Shown here one piece after another: positions 53,601-64,000 of a DNA stretch of 64,000 nt. Source of the DNA: Chelydra serpentina. Its lineage: Eukaryota; Chordata; Testudines; Chelydridae. Below the pieces are notes generated by a model. That model was not told the DNA's origin and did no database searches. It worked only from the letters and a program-made list of their open reading frames with translations. The position numbers and the translations under genes were made by a program. How positions within the stretch are numbered: position 1 is the first letter of the stretch; each line of letters opens with the position of its first letter. The DNA lies in contig JBAIAC010000158.1 in the NCBI GenBank assembly GCA_037349315.1, positions 248,001-312,000 of the forward strand, read 5' to 3'.

Positions 53601-53954
53601 AAGTGGTGGTAAGAATGATCTCTATGGTCACAGTTCATATTAATAACGTCACAGCAGCCTACAGAGAAGTGGGAGGGAGGCGTCTTCGAGCCGGTGAGTA
53701 TCGTCCGTTTCTCCCTTGCCGCTTGGGCGGAGGCGGGAAGGGAGCGAAACGTGCCCGGCTGAAGGTTTTGCGCTCGGCCTTGAGGATTAAAGCTGAGCCC
53801 CCGGCCTGGCTGCTGGGAGATGGGTTTCTGAGTCGCATCCAGCGCACGCTTCGGGCCTCGCTGAAACCACTGAGGCCAAGAGGGACGCTTTTGAGGCGGC
53901 AAGAAGGGGGCCTATGGGGCTCTCAGCAGGTCTTGAGGAACACGGGGTTATCGC
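53601..53954. other. No gene recognised
   Basis: GC-rich spacer between tRNA-Thr and tRNA-Asn; a 129-codon open frame has no domain. Confidence 0.35.
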
Positions 53955-54028
53955 CGTCCCTGGGTGGGCTCGAACCGCCAGCCTTTCAGTGAATAGTCGA
54001 ACACACTGACCCATTGCACCACAGAGAC
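53955..54028 (-). tRNA. tRNA-Asn-like, anticodon ATT
   Basis: 74 nt: GTCTCTGTGGTGCAATGGG, loop CTATTCA, T-arm GGCGGTTCGAGCCC, acceptor GTCTCTG/CAGGGAC paired. The usual Asn loop is CTGTTAA; here position 34 is A and 37 is C, and the anticodon stem has an A-C mismatch. Probably drifting to a pseudogene. Confidence 0.7.
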
Positions 54029-54147
54029 ACGAGTTTGTTGCTCCTAAGGCTGCTGCCGAGCAGCCTGTGTCTCTGCCGGCCAGCGCCAGCGCTCGCAAGG
54101 CGCTAGTGTGGATGCTGGAGGCTGGGTGCTGGAAGCTGTGGGCAAAG

Positions 54148-54302
54148 GGGGGTGATGGATGGCAGGAGAGAGATCACTTGATCATTACCTGTTGGGTCCA
54201 TTCACTCCAGGACACCTGGCATTGGCCACTGTCGGTGGACAGGATACTGGGCTGGATGGACCTTTGGTCTGACCCAGTACGGCCTTTCTTATGTTCTTAT
54301 GT
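54148..54302 (+). mobile_element. CR1-type 3' tail inside the iMet segment
   Basis: GGGTGATGGATGGCAGGAGA through GGACAGGATACTGGGCTGG to TTATGTTCTTATG. It splits the duplicated segment that at 12823-12896 is uninterrupted. Confidence 0.85.
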
Positions 54303-54310
54303 AAAGAGCC

Positions 54311-54382
54311 AGCAGAGTGGCGCAGCGGCAGCGTGCTGGGCCCATAACCCAGAGGTCAATAGATCAAAACTATCCTCTGCTA
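54311..54382 (+). tRNA. tRNA-iMet (CAT), second copy
   Basis: 72 nt: AGCAGAGTGGCGCAGCGG, GGGCCCATAACCC arm, acceptor AGCAGAG/CTCTGCT perfectly paired. The T-arm reads AATAGATCAAAACTATC, with G-to-A/C-to-T changes on both sides that keep pairing. T5 ~17 nt downstream. Likely functional or recently diverged. Confidence 0.82.
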
Positions 54383-55028
54383 GGCAGGTGCTTGTTTCTT
54401 TTTGCTCTGGGCCTGCAAGCGAGGCGGCTGTTGTAGGAGCAGCAGTGATCTGTGTGTTATGTAGAACTTGTTACTCCAAAGGTGTGTTCACTCCACACAC
54501 CCCCACCGCCTTTTGTCACCTCTCCCTCTTTGAAGACCTGTGAAGCGGCTTTCCCCCTCCCCTCCCTCCTGGAATGCTGCTGGGCTGGATGGGCTGTTAG
54601 CCAGCTGGAAGATGAGAAGAGCTCCCAGGTAAACAGGGTGTCTGGGACTCTGACCAGGCAGCGACCACACACCCAACGCATGGACACTGCACGGACACTG
54701 CCTGAGCTGGAGTGTGGCCAAGCAGACGTGGCCAAGTCATCTCTAGTCGCAGGCCATGAGGAGCTGGTCCTTAACAGGGGAGGGGCCATGTGCTCAGGAA
54801 TCACAAGCTTGTACCTCCCGTGAAGGCCCTTCACCCGGACCGCCTGGCCGGTGGCTCACCGCGTTGCAGTCCATCCTGCCTCGGGAAGACTCACCTTTGT
54901 CGCCCCGCCCATCGCTGCGACATCTCCAGTGCCTGACATCTCCAGTGCCGTGCCTGTCCTGGGAGCGTGAGTATGTGAGTGTGAGTGTGAGTGTGACCCC
55001 CCATTCTTTGGAGCTTAGATATCAGTGT
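54383..55028. other. No gene recognised
   Basis: Downstream of tRNA-iMet; GTGTGAGTGTGAGTGTGA microrepeat near 54975. Open frames lack support. Confidence 0.35.
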
Positions 55029-55165
55029 AATAAACTGCTTGCATCCGAAGAAGTGGGTATTGACCCACAAAAGCTTATGCTTCAATACCTCTGTTAGTCT
55101 ATAAGGTGCCACAGGACCCTTTGTCGCTTCTACAGATCCAGACTAACACGGCGACCCCTCTGATA
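55029..55165 (-). mobile_element. Cry-type SINE
   Basis: Complement orientation: GCATCCGAAGAAGTGGGTAT, CACAAAAGCTTATGC, CTATAAGGTGCCACAGG, CGCTTCTACAGATCCAGAC, CACGGCGACCCCTCTGA. Confidence 0.88.
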
Positions 55166-55326
55166 GTGTAATAAACGTGCTGCTTTCTGCCAACCTCCGG
55201 TGGGTCATTAACCCTCCCTAAGCTCACTAGCTGGCCCGATTTCGGGGAACAGAATCCGTTTATGGTTCTCATAACAGGCTTCACAAGCCAGCCGGCTCTT
55301 ACTGGGGGGGAGGAAATAAGCTGTCT

Positions 55327-55358
55327 TGAGCTGAGGGTTCGAGTCCCATTACAGTTGT
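55327..55358 (+). pseudogene. tRNA-Arg-like 3' half
   Basis: TGAGGGTTCGAGTCCCATT then CAGTTGTGC, with downstream flank similar to that after 36241. Only the T-arm and 3' flank of the Arg unit survive. Confidence 0.5.
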
Positions 55359-56232
55359 GCTTCCTTAGCCCTCACTTGGGCTGCAAGTCCGGCTTTCTTT
55401 AGAGCCAAATCCTCTGTTTGGCTGCTGGGGCGAAGGCTCTGGTCCAGGGGGGCTGGGGAGGGCAAAGATCAGCATGTGAGCCCCAGCTGGTCCCAATCCA
55501 GCGTCTGGCCTTCCCAGCTCGCCACAGAAAGTGGGCGGACACCGGACTAGCGTCAGAGCCGTCTGCCTGGCCTGGAGGGGGCCGGTTAAATAGCACCTTT
55601 GGAGCCTGGGTGTTTCTCTGCTTCTCGCCAGCTGGGGAAAAGCTGCTTGGGGAAAAATCTCCTCCCCCGCTGCCAAAAGGAGCCCCCTGAGCGGGAGGGG
55701 TCAGAGGCCCCAGCTGGGGGCCGGGCGCCGCTTTCCTCCAGCATTCGGATGCTGGCTGCAGAACGTCAGCCGCCGCCCCACATGCTCGTCTGCAGGGGCC
55801 TGCAGTGGGTGTTAGTCCGGTATCTGCCCACTTTCCACAGCCGCACCTCCCCAGGCTTTGGCAGGACAAACGGTGCCGTTCTACTAACCCCACTGAGCCG
55901 CACTGAGGCGCTTAGCTTCTGTCCTGCCTTCCTCAGCACGACCTTCCTCCTTTGCCCCATTCCCGCCTCACTTCCTCCTTTGGCAAGTCACACAAGGGAG
56001 GCCAGCAGGGAGACCAGCCTCCCTGGGCCAACCTCCAAGGGCAGAGGAGGCCAAGCCACAAGGCTCCAAGAGGTGACTGGCCGAGATCCTGCAGCTTCCC
56101 CCGGCTAATGCTAAGGCGCTTTCTCAGCTCATTTCACCACCCTCTGTCCTGCAGGGGTTGGGGTTATCCCAGGGACAGGCCAGTGGCAGAAGGAGGAGTG
56201 TCTTGCTGGACAGCTAGGGGAGCTGGAAAAAG
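55359..56232. other. No gene recognised
   Basis: GC-rich. Frames of 90-169 codons on both strands lack domains. The beginning is the 3' flank of the Arg segment. Confidence 0.4.
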
Positions 56233-56305
56233 GAAGCCAACCTATGTCTGAACCAGGGACCTTTTGCGTATTTCACAAATGTGATAACCACTGCACCACA
56301 GAAAC
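56233..56305 (-). pseudogene. tRNA-Val-like pseudogene
   Basis: GTTTCTGTGGTGCAGTGG and TTATCACATTTG resemble tRNA-Val; the loop reads GAAATAC, so no Val anticodon remains. T-arm (CCTGGTTCAGACATAGG) and 3' acceptor strand are lost. Confidence 0.6.
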
Positions 56306-56653
56306 TTCCTTCAAATGCCAGTCACTTGGCTGGTGCTCACGCTGGCACACACCGATGGGCGAACCTGGAGAAAGTGGCAGCAGCCCTTCGAGAGATCAAC
56401 TGGTAGCAAAAAGGACTGGAGCCAGAGCTCAGGAAGTCAACTTCTCTTGCCCTTGTGACTCCAGCTTGAAGGAGAGCTTCTTTTCCTTCCCCTTGCTGAG
56501 ACAGAGCAAGAGAAGAAGGAAAGCCCAGGTGGGCATAAGCCCCCACTGTTTTTTCCTGCCGGGGAGCCTGAAATGAGGGACTCGTGGTGGGTAGAGGTAC
56601 CACTGCGCTGCGAGAAAACAGCCCAAACCTGCACACAAAGGGACCAAAGAGCA
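56306..56653. repeat. tRNA-flank duplicate
   Basis: 56390-56620 is the uninterrupted relative of 39441-40140 (inverted) and of 12610-12740. No gene. Confidence 0.6.
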
Positions 56654-56726
56654 TGCCAAAGCCTGGGATTGAACCAGGGACCTTTAGAGCTTCAGTCTGA
56701 CGCTCTCCCCACTGAGCTACTTCAGC
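56654..56726 (-). tRNA. tRNA-Phe (GAA)
   Basis: 73 nt: GCTGAAGTAGCTCAGTGGG, loop CTGAAGC, T-arm CCTGGTTCAATCCCAGG, acceptor GCTGAAG/CTTTGGC paired with G-T pairs. One anticodon-stem mismatch (C-A). Probably functional or recently diverged. Confidence 0.82.
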
Positions 56727-57402
56727 CCCTACAGGACACATTTCTGGCCTGCTGCTTCTCTGTCCGGGATGTGTTTGTCAGCCATGGCACACAAAAAGGA
56801 CGTCATTGCGAGCGGCCCATAGAGGGAAGGTGAATTTTTTTTCCTGCCTTGCTCAGCTTGACTTGATTCCTCACCTCATTCCTGCCTTAGTTCCTGGCTT
56901 ACCTGGTGGCTGAAGGCGACTGGGGCCCAGTGGCACGGGGAGGAATTTGGGCAGCTAGACCCCGGCAGCAAGAGTCCTGCCTCCACTTGCCGCCCCACCC
57001 TGTTGTCCCAGCTTCAGCTATTGCAGCTCAAATTCTCCAAGACTCCCCCCCGCACCCAGCTCCCTGTCCTGCCTTCCCCATCTGGATCCTCAATGCCCCT
57101 CACACACTTTGTAAGAACAGGAGAATGGCCACACTGGGTCATACCAAAGGGGCTAAGGGGGGCGGCCTGCAGCCCATGACTCCATGGGGCTGGTAGGGGC
57201 TGGTACTCGCGACACAGAGTGCTCTGAACTCTGGGGGACAGGCCTCTGGTGCTCTGAGCACTCAGGGTGTGGGGGCCGGTGCCCTGGGTGCTGGAGCCAC
57301 TGGGGGCTGCACCATGCACCCACCCGGCACTCCGGGTGCTGGGGCTACTTGCCACCTGCCTACCCGGCATTTCCTCTCATTGGTGAGAGTGGATCTCAAA
57401 TT
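56727..57402. other. Flank and unassigned sequence
   Basis: The part 56746-56860 duplicates 35870-35985. The part 57108-57160 is a CR1 3' tail scrap (GAATGGCCACACTGGGTCAT). No gene. Confidence 0.45.
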
Positions 57403-57487
57403 CATAGAATCATAGAATCTCAGGGTTGGAAGGGACCTCAGGAGGTCATCTAGTCCAACCCCCTGCTCAAAGCAGGACCAACCCCAA

Positions 57488-60337
57488 CTAGATCATCCCA
57501 GCCAGGGCTTTGTCAAGCCTGACCTTAAAAACCTCTAAGGAAGGAGATTCCACCACCTCCCTAGGTAACCCATTCCAGTGCTTCACCACCCTACTAGTGA
57601 AAAAGTTTTTCCTAATATCCAACCTAAACCTCCCCCTCTGCAACTTGAGACCATTACTCCTTGTTCTGTCATCTTCTACCACTGAGAACAGTCTAGATCC
57701 ATCCTCTTTGGAACCCCCTTTTAGGTAGTTGAAAGCAGCTATCAAATCCCCCCTCACTCTTCTCTTCTGCAGGCTAAACAATCCCAGTTCCCTCAGCCTC
57801 TCCTCATAAGTCATGTGCTCCAGCCCCCTAATCATTTTTGTTGCCCTCCGTTGGACTCTTTCCAATTTATCCACATCCTTCTTGTAGTGTGGGGCCCAAA
57901 ACTGGACACAGTACTCCAAATGAGGCCTCACCAGTGCCGAATAGAGGGGAATAATCACGTCCCTCGATCTGCTGGAAATGCCCCTACTTATACAGCCCAA
58001 AATGCCGTTAGCCTTCTTGGCAACAAGGGCACACTGCTGACTCATATTCAGCTTTTCGTCCACTGTAACCCCTAGGTCCTTTTCTGCAGAACTGCTGCCC
58101 AGCCATTCGGTCCCTAGTCTGTAGCAGTGCATGGGATTCTTCCGTCCTAAGTGCAGGACTCTGCACTTGTCCTTGTTGAACCTCATCAGATTTCTTTTGG
58201 CCCAATCCTCTAATTTGTCTAGGTCCCTCTGTATCCTATCCCTACCCTCCAGCGTATCAACCACTCCTCCCAGTTTAGTGTCATCTGCAAACTTGCTAAG
58301 GGTGCAGTCCACACCATCCTCCAGGTCGTTGATGAAGATATTGAACAAAACCGGCCCCAGCACTGACCCTTGGGGCACTCCACTTGATACCGGCTGCCAA
58401 CTAGACATGGAGCCATTGATCACTACCCGTTGAGCACGACCATCCAGCCAGTTTTCTATCCACCTTACCGTCCATTCATCCAGCCCATACTTCTTTAACT
58501 TGCTGGCAAGAACGCTGTGCGAGACTGTATCAAAAGCTTTGCTAAAGTCAAGAAATAGCACATCCACTGCTTTCCCCTCATCCACAGAGCCAGTTATCTC
58601 ATCATAGAAGGCAATTAGGTTAGTCAGGCATGACTTGCCCTTGGTGAATCCATGCTGACTGTTCCTGATCACTTTCCCCTCCTTTAAGTGGTTCAAAATT
58701 GATTCCTTGAGGACCTGTTCCATGATTTTTCCAGGGATTGAGGTGAGACTGACTGGCCTGTAGTTCCCCGGATCTTCCTTCTTCCCTTTTTTAAAGATGG
58801 GCACTACATTAGCTTTTTTCCAGTCATCCGGGACCTCCCCCGATTGCCATGATTTGTCAAAGATAATGGCCAATGGCTCTGTAATCACATCGGCCAACTC
58901 CTTTAGTACCCTCGGATGCAGTGCATCCGGCCCCATGGACTTGTGTTCGTCCAGCTTTTCTAAATAGTCCCGAACTACTTCTTTCTCCACAGAGGGCTGG
59001 TCACCTCCTCCCCATACCGTGCTGCGGAGTGCAGCCATCTGGGAGCTGCCCTTGTCTGTGAAGACAGAGGCAAAAAAAGCATTGAGTACACTAGCTTTCT
59101 CCGCATCCTCTGTCACAAGGTTCCCTCCCTCATTCAGCAAGGGGCCCACACGTTCCTTGACTTTCTTCTTGTTGCTAACATACCTGAAGAAACCCTTCTT
59201 GTTACTCCTAACATCTCCAGCTAGCTGCAACTCCAAGTGTGATTTGGCCTTCCTAATTTCACTCCTGCATGCCTGAGCAATATTTTTATACTCCTCCCTG
59301 GTCATTTGTCCAATCTTCCACTTCTTGTAAGCTGCTTTTTTGTGTTTAAGACGAGCAAGGATTTCACTGTTAAGCCAAGCTGGTCGCCTGCCATATTTAC
59401 TTTTCTTTCTACACATCGGGATGGTTTGTTCCTGCAACCTCAATAAGGTTTCTTTAAAATACAGCCAGCTTTCCTCGACTCCTTTCCCACTCATGTTATT
59501 CTCCCAGGGGACCTTGCCCATCAGTTCCCTGAGGGAGTCAAAGTCTGCTTTTCTGAAGTCCAGGCTCTGTATTCTACTGTTCTCCTTTCTTCCTTGTGTC
59601 AGGATCCTGAACTCGACCATCTCATGGTCACTGCCTCCCAGGTTCCCATCCACTATTGCTTCCTCTACTATTTCTTCCCTGTTTGTGAGCAGCAGGTCAA
59701 GAAGAGCTTTTCCCCTAGTTGGTTCCTCCAGCACTTGCACCAGGAAATTGTCCCCTACACTTTCCAAAAACTTCCTGGATTGTCTGTGGACCGCTGTATT
59801 GCTCTCCCAGCAGATGTCGGGGTGATTAAAGTCACCCATGAGAACCAGGGCCTGTGATCTAGTAACTTCTGTTAGTTGCTGGAAGAAAGCCTCGTCCACC
59901 TCATCCGCCTGGTCTGGTGGTCTGTAGCAGACTCCCACCACGACATTACCCTTGTTGCTCACACTTCTCAATTTGATCCAGAGACTCTCAGGTTTTTCTG
60001 CAGTTTCATACTGGAGCTCTGAGCAGTCATACTGCTCTCTTACATACAACGCAACTCCCCCACCTTTTCTGCCCTGCCTATCCTTCCTGAACAGTTTATA
60101 TCCATCCATGACAGTACTCCAATCGTGTGAGTTATCCCACCAAGTCTCTGTTATTCCAATTACGTCATAATTCCTTGACTGTGCCAGGACTTCCAGTTCT
60201 CCCTGCTTGTTCCCCAGGCTTCTTGCATTTGTGTATAGGCATTTAAGATAACTCACCGATCGCCCTGCTGTCCCAGTATGGGGCAGGAGCCCTCCCCTCT
60301 TGCACTCACCTACTTGTGATTCCTCCCGGTATCCCAC
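57488..60337 (-). CDS. CR1 copy 2 ORF2: endonuclease and reverse transcriptase
   Basis: 949 residues, colinear with copy 1, with the same endonuclease (Glu64, GDFN, SDH) and reverse transcriptase ([12 protein letters not shown]) residues intact and no stop. Differences from copy 1 counted by eye are about twelve, for example S7 for A, D142-region A for G, S for R at NNMSGK and G for R at RELGLF; none touches a catalytic motif. Confidence 0.95.
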   Translation of the reverse strand: MGYREESQVGECKRGGLLPHTGTAGRSVSYLKCLYTNARSLGNKQGELEVLAQSRNYDVIGITETWWDNSHDWSTVMDGYKLFRKDRQGRKGGGVALYVREQYDCSELQYETAEKPESLWIKLRSVSNKGNVVVGVCYRPPDQADEVDEAFFQQLTEVTRSQALVLMGDFNHPDICWESNTAVHRQSRKFLESVGDNFLVQVLEEPTRGKALLDLLLTNREEIVEEAIVDGNLGGSDHEMVEFRILTQGRKENSRIQSLDFRKADFDSLRELMGKVPWENNMSGKGVEESWLYFKETLLRLQEQTIPMCRKKSKYGRRPAWLNSEILARLKHKKAAYKKWKIGQMTREEYKNIAQACRSEIRKAKSHLELQLAGDVRSNKKGFFRYVSNKKKVKERVGPLLNEGGNLVTEDAEKASVLNAFFASVFTDKGSSQMAALRSTVWGGGDQPSVEKEVVRDYLEKLDEHKSMGPDALHPRVLKELADVITEPLAIIFDKSWQSGEVPDDWKKANVVPIFKKGKKEDPGNYRPVSLTSIPGKIMEQVLKESILNHLKEGKVIRNSQHGFTKGKSCLTNLIAFYDEITGSVDEGKAVDVLFLDFSKAFDTVSHSVLASKLKKYGLDEWTVRWIENWLDGRAQRVVINGSMSSWQPVSSGVPQGSVLGPVLFNIFINDLEDGVDCTLSKFADDTKLGGVVDTLEGRDRIQRDLDKLEDWAKRNLMRFNKDKCRVLHLGRKNPMHCYRLGTEWLGSSSAEKDLGVTVDEKLNMSQQCALVAKKANGILGCISRGISSRSRDVIIPLYSALVRPHLEYCVQFWAPHYKKDVDKLERVQRRATKMIRGLEHMTYEERLRELGLFSLQKRRVRGDLIAAFNYLKGGSKEDGSRLFSVVEDDRTRSNGLKLQRGRFRLDIRKNFFTSRVVKHWNGLPREVVESPSLEVFKVRLDKALAGMI

Positions 60338-61398
60338 TTCCCCACTTACCTCGGGGCTTTGGTCTCCTTCCCCCGGTGAACCTAGTTTAAAGCCCTCCTC
60401 ACTAGGTTGGCCAGCCTGCTTCCAAAGATGCTCTTCCCTCTCTTCGTCAGGTGGAGCCCGTCTCTGCCTAGCACTCCTTCTTCTTGGAACACCATCCCAT
60501 GGTCAAAGAATCCAAACCCTTCTCTCCGACATCATCTGCGTAGCCATTCGTTGACTTCCACGATTCGACGGTCTCTACCCCGGCCTTTTCCTGCCACAGG
60601 GAGAATGGACGAGAACACCACTTGCGCCTCAAACGCCTTTATCCTTCTTCCCAGAGCCACGTAGTCTGCAGTAATACGCTCAAGGTCATTCTTGGCAGTA
60701 TCATTGGTGCCCACGTGGAGAAGCAGGAAGGGGTAGCGATCTGAGGGCTTGATGAGTCTCGGCAGTCTCTCCGTCACATCACGAATCCTAGCCCCTGGCA
60801 AGCAGCACACCTCTCGGTTTTCCCGGTCAGGGCGGCAGATAGATGACTCAGTCCCCCTGAGGAGAGAGTCCCCGACCACCACCACCCTCCTCCTCCTCTT
60901 GGGAGTGGTGGTCGTGGAACCCCCATCCCTAGGACTGTGCATCTCATGCCTTCCAATCAGTGGAGTCTCCTTCTGCTCTGTTCCCTCAGATGCATCATTC
61001 ACTCCACTCTCTGCACTAGTGCCTGTGGAGAGAACATGAAAACGGTTGCTCATCTGAATATGCGTTTCTGTTACATGGACTTGTCTCATACTCTTTCCTC
61101 TTCTGGAGGTCACATGCCGCCAATTATCCTCGCTGGCCTTCTGTCCCCGCTGCGCAGCCTGCTCTGAATCCTCACAACACTGCGCCCGCTGAAGCCTATC
61201 CTGACGTCTATCCAGGAACTCCTCATTTTCTTTTATGGAACGCAGGGTTGATACTCGTTTCTCCAGACCTTGAATCTTCTCCTCCAATATGGAGATCAGC
61301 TTGCACTTTGTACAGACAAAGTCGCTTCTATCCTGTGGAAGAAAGACAAACATGGCACATCCTGTGCAGGTCACGACAGCGGATCGCTCAGCATCCAT
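60338..61398 (-). pseudogene. CR1 copy 2 ORF1, nonsense-truncated
   Basis: MDAERSAVVT start at 61398, Cys knuckle (CTGC...CTKC, residues 11-32), coiled coil (about 36-72), linker, then SGNH esterase: GDS at 176-178, HVGTND at 228-233. It stops at residue 289 (60532-60534) where copy 1 has TGG: TGG became TGA. The distal sequence including the DGLHLT catalytic His block is still present downstream in the same frame. Full ORF1 would be near 338 residues. Confidence 0.9.
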
Positions 61399-62064
61399 AG
61401 TTCCTTCCTTCGAAGAGTTTTCTCACTTGTGGCAGAAGCTACTCAGGGAAACCTGCAAGGGGGATGCCTCAGTAGGTTCTCTCCAGGCGAACTCCCAGGC
61501 TAACTCCACCTGTTTGCTTCTCTGCTATGCGCTGCTCCGCTGGTGCGCAGCTGACTGACAGTCTTTTTAGAAGAGTCTGCAATGAAGCACTCCCAAATCA
61601 CACTTTTCAAACAGGAAATCAAACACTCTAGCACACTGTCAAAGTGCCAAACTGTCCCCTCAACAGATACTCACTCCCCCGTCCGCAGCCACCTGGTTGC
61701 TCTGCCTCTCCCTTTAGTTTGGGTAAAAAGAATTAGGAATGGCAAGGATAGCTTGCCCCCTTCGCACTCCCCTTACAAACTCCCTCTCAAACTCCCCTGT
61801 TTGCAGCCCCTGGTCGCAAAGCTCCCTGGTCGCTTGTGGACGGCTTTATAAAGCCCCGGCCTCCCTGATTGATTAGCCCCGCCCCCTGGTGTAGAAGCTC
61901 ACAGCTTCCAACTGCCAGCCACAGCACACGGTCCTGCAAACAAACAAATGAACAAACAAACAGACAGACACAAGCTCAGCACACAGCAAGTACCCCCAAA
62001 CACACACTACAGACAGCCACTTACCCCAAGGGTCCTGTATTTGCTCCTGCTTTACCTGGAGCAA
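61399..62064 (-). promoter_or_regulatory. CR1 copy 2 5' leader
   Basis: Matches the copy 1 leader (27978-28641) with few differences. Presumed internal promoter region (family knowledge); no element localised. Confidence 0.5.
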
Positions 62065-62179
62065 ATTGCTCCTATTTGCATCCTTTTCTTTTTTTAAATT
62101 ATTAAACGCAGCCATCAAATGGTAGATATTGCAATTTCCTGAGGTTTTGAGGTGTTCCCTGGGTTTTTTAAGCACAGTC

Positions 62180-62720
62180 CTTTGTTTCTGGAGGGAGTCC
62201 ACACTGATAAGGTCTCAGCTGGAGTGTTATGTCCAATCCTGGGCACCACATTTCAGGAAAGAAGGGGACAAATTGGAGAAAGTGCAGAGAAGAGCAACAA
62301 AAATGATGAAAGCTCTAGAAAACGTGAGCTGTGAGGGAAGATTGAAAACAATTGGGTGTGTTTAGTCTGGAGAAGAGATGACCGAGAGGGGACGTGATCA
62401 CAGTTTTCAAGTACACAAAAGGTTGTTACAAGGAGGGAGGGGACACATTATTCTTCATCTGAGGATAGGACAAGAACCAAGGGCTTAAATTGCAGCAAGG
62501 GTGGTTTAAGTTGGACATCAGGAAAAACTCCCTGTCTGTCAGGGCTGTTAAGCACTGGAGTGAATTTCCCAGGGAGGTTGTGGAATCTCTGTCAGGGGAG
62601 GTTTTTAAGAGCAGGTTCGACAAACACCTGTCAGGGATGGTCTAGATTATACTTATGAGTGCAGGGAGCTGGACTGGATGACCTCTCAAGGTCCCTTACA
62701 GTCCTATGATTCTATGATTC
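62180..62720 (+). mobile_element. CR1 3' fragment, opposite strand to copy 2
   Basis: The end of ORF2 ([10 protein letters not shown], frame broken) and 3' UTR, ending in ATTCTATGATTCTG repeats at about 62705-62722. It sits just past the 5' end of copy 2. Confidence 0.85.
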
Positions 62721-62722
62721 TG

Positions 62723-63164
62723 CATATTGGAGGTTATGGGCTGGGGGTGGTTAAATCCCCCCCTCCCCCCGGCCTCATCTGATCAGATCCACGGTCCCAT
62801 TAAGCCTTGTATTTCTCCTCCCCCAGCAGACATCCTGTCTGTGGGAGTGGCCAATGCTGGAAATAGTAAAGGAAACTAACCCTTCCCCACGGACTGCACA
62901 ATGACCCTTTCCATACGTTGTTACATGGGAACAGCCCCTCCTGAGCCCCCAGCCACAGAGCAGTTTGAGACATGAAGCGTGATGGTTAGCCCTGCCCTTT
63001 AATCCCCCTGCAGATACCCCATCCAAGAGTGGGTGCCCCAGTTGTGCCAGGCACTGCGGAAACCCCGACCAAGGATGGGGGCCCTGATTCTGCAGGTGTT
63101 GTACAACTCATAGTGAGAGAGAGAGTCCTTAATGCCAGGAGCTCACAGGCAAAATAGATGAAAT
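62723..63164. other. No gene recognised
   Basis: Unassigned sequence between a CR1 fragment and a MIR-like SINE. Confidence 0.3.
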
Positions 63165-63330
63165 GTGGGAGGGTGGTTCCCATTTTACAGATGGGAAAAC
63201 TGAGGCTAAAAAGATGTGATATCATTTGTCCATGTTTGCACAGAGAATAATGGGGCCAAACTTGGAACTGAATCCAAATTTTCTGAGTCACAGCCTGGCC
63301 CTTAATCACAAGCCAAGCATTGTCGATTGC
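63165..63330 (+). mobile_element. MIR-like SINE remnant
   Basis: CCCATTTTACAGATGGGAAA followed by CTGAGGC and CCTGGCCCTTAATCAC are the conserved part of MIR-type SINEs. Confidence 0.55.
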
Positions 63331-64000
63331 ATGGCAGTGGCCTCCTAGGATGTTGCACAATCTCCGTCATTGGAGGATTTGAAGAAGGGGTTATGCAAAT
63401 ATCTCTCAGGGATGACCTAGGGATACTTGGTCCTGACTCTCAGGGTCCCTCCCTGCCCTATCGCTCTACACTCTTCTGTTGTGTGGTTTTGTGCTGTGTC
63501 ATTGTTCCACACTTATCTGTTTTGCATAGTGTCACTCTCTGCCCCGCCACACACACTTCAGTGGAGAAGCAGCTGGCAATCTAGTAGGCTGCCCATGGAA
63601 CAATGGGACAGAGAAACCTGCATCATCTCCCCTCTTCCCTTGAGTGACAGCCTGAATCCTTCCTTGTCCGGGCAGAGCCCAAGGACTGGAATCAGCAACA
63701 GCAACAAACCCTCAGTGCGTAGCAGGAACAACCCAAACTGTGCATTCGAAGGAGCTGTCTCCTTCCTTCGGGGGTCACGTTTGCCATTAGGGTCACTGAT
63801 TTTCATTTCCCTTCTCTGAGGGCAGAGATGGGGCTGGAGCCACCTCAGGCTGGGCTGTGGAGCCCAGGTCCCCACCGGTCAGTCACTCTGGGGACCTGTC
63901 TCTGCTCACAGCTGACAGGCTGCCTCCGGCCTCTCCAGCCAGCTCCTGTGCGCTGTGGGGGTGAGTCATTTGCCAAGCATCAGTGGCACACAGGAGAGGT
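63331..64000. other. Transposon scrap and unassigned sequence
   Basis: The part 63546-63630 is the complement of about 44455-44540 (CAGTGGAGAAGCAGCTGGC, GAACAATGGGACAGAG). The rest is unassigned up to the window edge. Confidence 0.4.

Larger units (their letters stand above)
57403..62064 (-). mobile_element. CR1 LINE copy 2, near full length
   Basis: About 4.66 kb, same strand and structure as copy 1. The 3' end has two ATTCTATG repeats. Similarity to copy 1 ends at 62064 (CTTTACCTGGAGCAA). High identity to copy 1 throughout, including the leader, suggests both are young or one is a segmental copy; different flanks favour separate insertions. Confidence 0.93.

Noticed and set aside
53603..53992. 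129-codon frame between tRNA genes
   Set aside because: No domain; overlaps the antisense of tRNA-Asn.

Overview
This is vertebrate nuclear DNA, almost certainly from a cryptodiran turtle. The pointers are Cry-type tRNA-derived SINEs (whole, split and foldback copies), CR1 LINEs as the main retroelement, a SINE carrying a CR1-like 3' tail, a two-gene Harbinger DNA transposon, KRAB-C2H2 zinc-finger exons with the MAAEEPVQ first coding exon, and numerous vertebrate tRNA genes. No bacterial operons, CRISPR arrays or viral genes are present; ERV material is limited to solo or partial LTRs. All comparisons were made by eye, with no database search.

Layout. 1-12.3 kb: a plus-strand KRAB-zinc finger gene (paralog A) behind a G-rich minisatellite. 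Its third intron holds a 4.7 kb Harbinger element that landed in a SINE. The Harbinger nuclease gene is itself split by a solo LTR; its spliced MYB-like partner gene on the other strand is open. 12.6-17 kb: tRNA genes (iMet, Arg, Cys), a 1.8 kb minisatellite and an LTR. 17-20.3 kb: minus-strand KRAB paralog B with a nested LTR-in-LTR and a CR1-tailed SINE. 20.3-23.4 kb: LTR-like sequence and a decayed CR1 of a second subfamily. 24-28.6 kb: CR1 copy 1. 29-31 kb: minus-strand KRAB paralog C. 31.4-35.9 kb: a huge GC-box minisatellite. 36-57 kb: a tRNA-gene-rich tract built of repeated, sometimes inverted, segments, with a 25-unit minisatellite carrying CACGTG in every unit. 57.4-62.1 kb: CR1 copy 2, almost identical to copy 1. 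62-64 kb: old CR1 and MIR-like fragments.

Real protein-coding content is small: KRAB-ZNF A (open across four coding exons, but only one of four fingers keeps all zinc ligands), orphan KRAB exons B and C, the two Harbinger genes, and CR1 ORF1/ORF2. Both CR1 ORF2s are open with endonuclease and reverse transcriptase motifs intact. Both ORF1s are broken, one by a foldback inversion and one by a nonsense codon. Very long open frames elsewhere are minisatellites whose unit length is a multiple of three.

Most striking: complementary ORF1 lesions in two near-identical CR1s; three independent foldback inversions (SINE, CR1, LTR); transposon insertions whose empty sites are preserved in paralogous segments of the same window; and two minisatellites that are in effect tandem arrays of transcription-factor motifs (GC boxes; CACGTG E-boxes).
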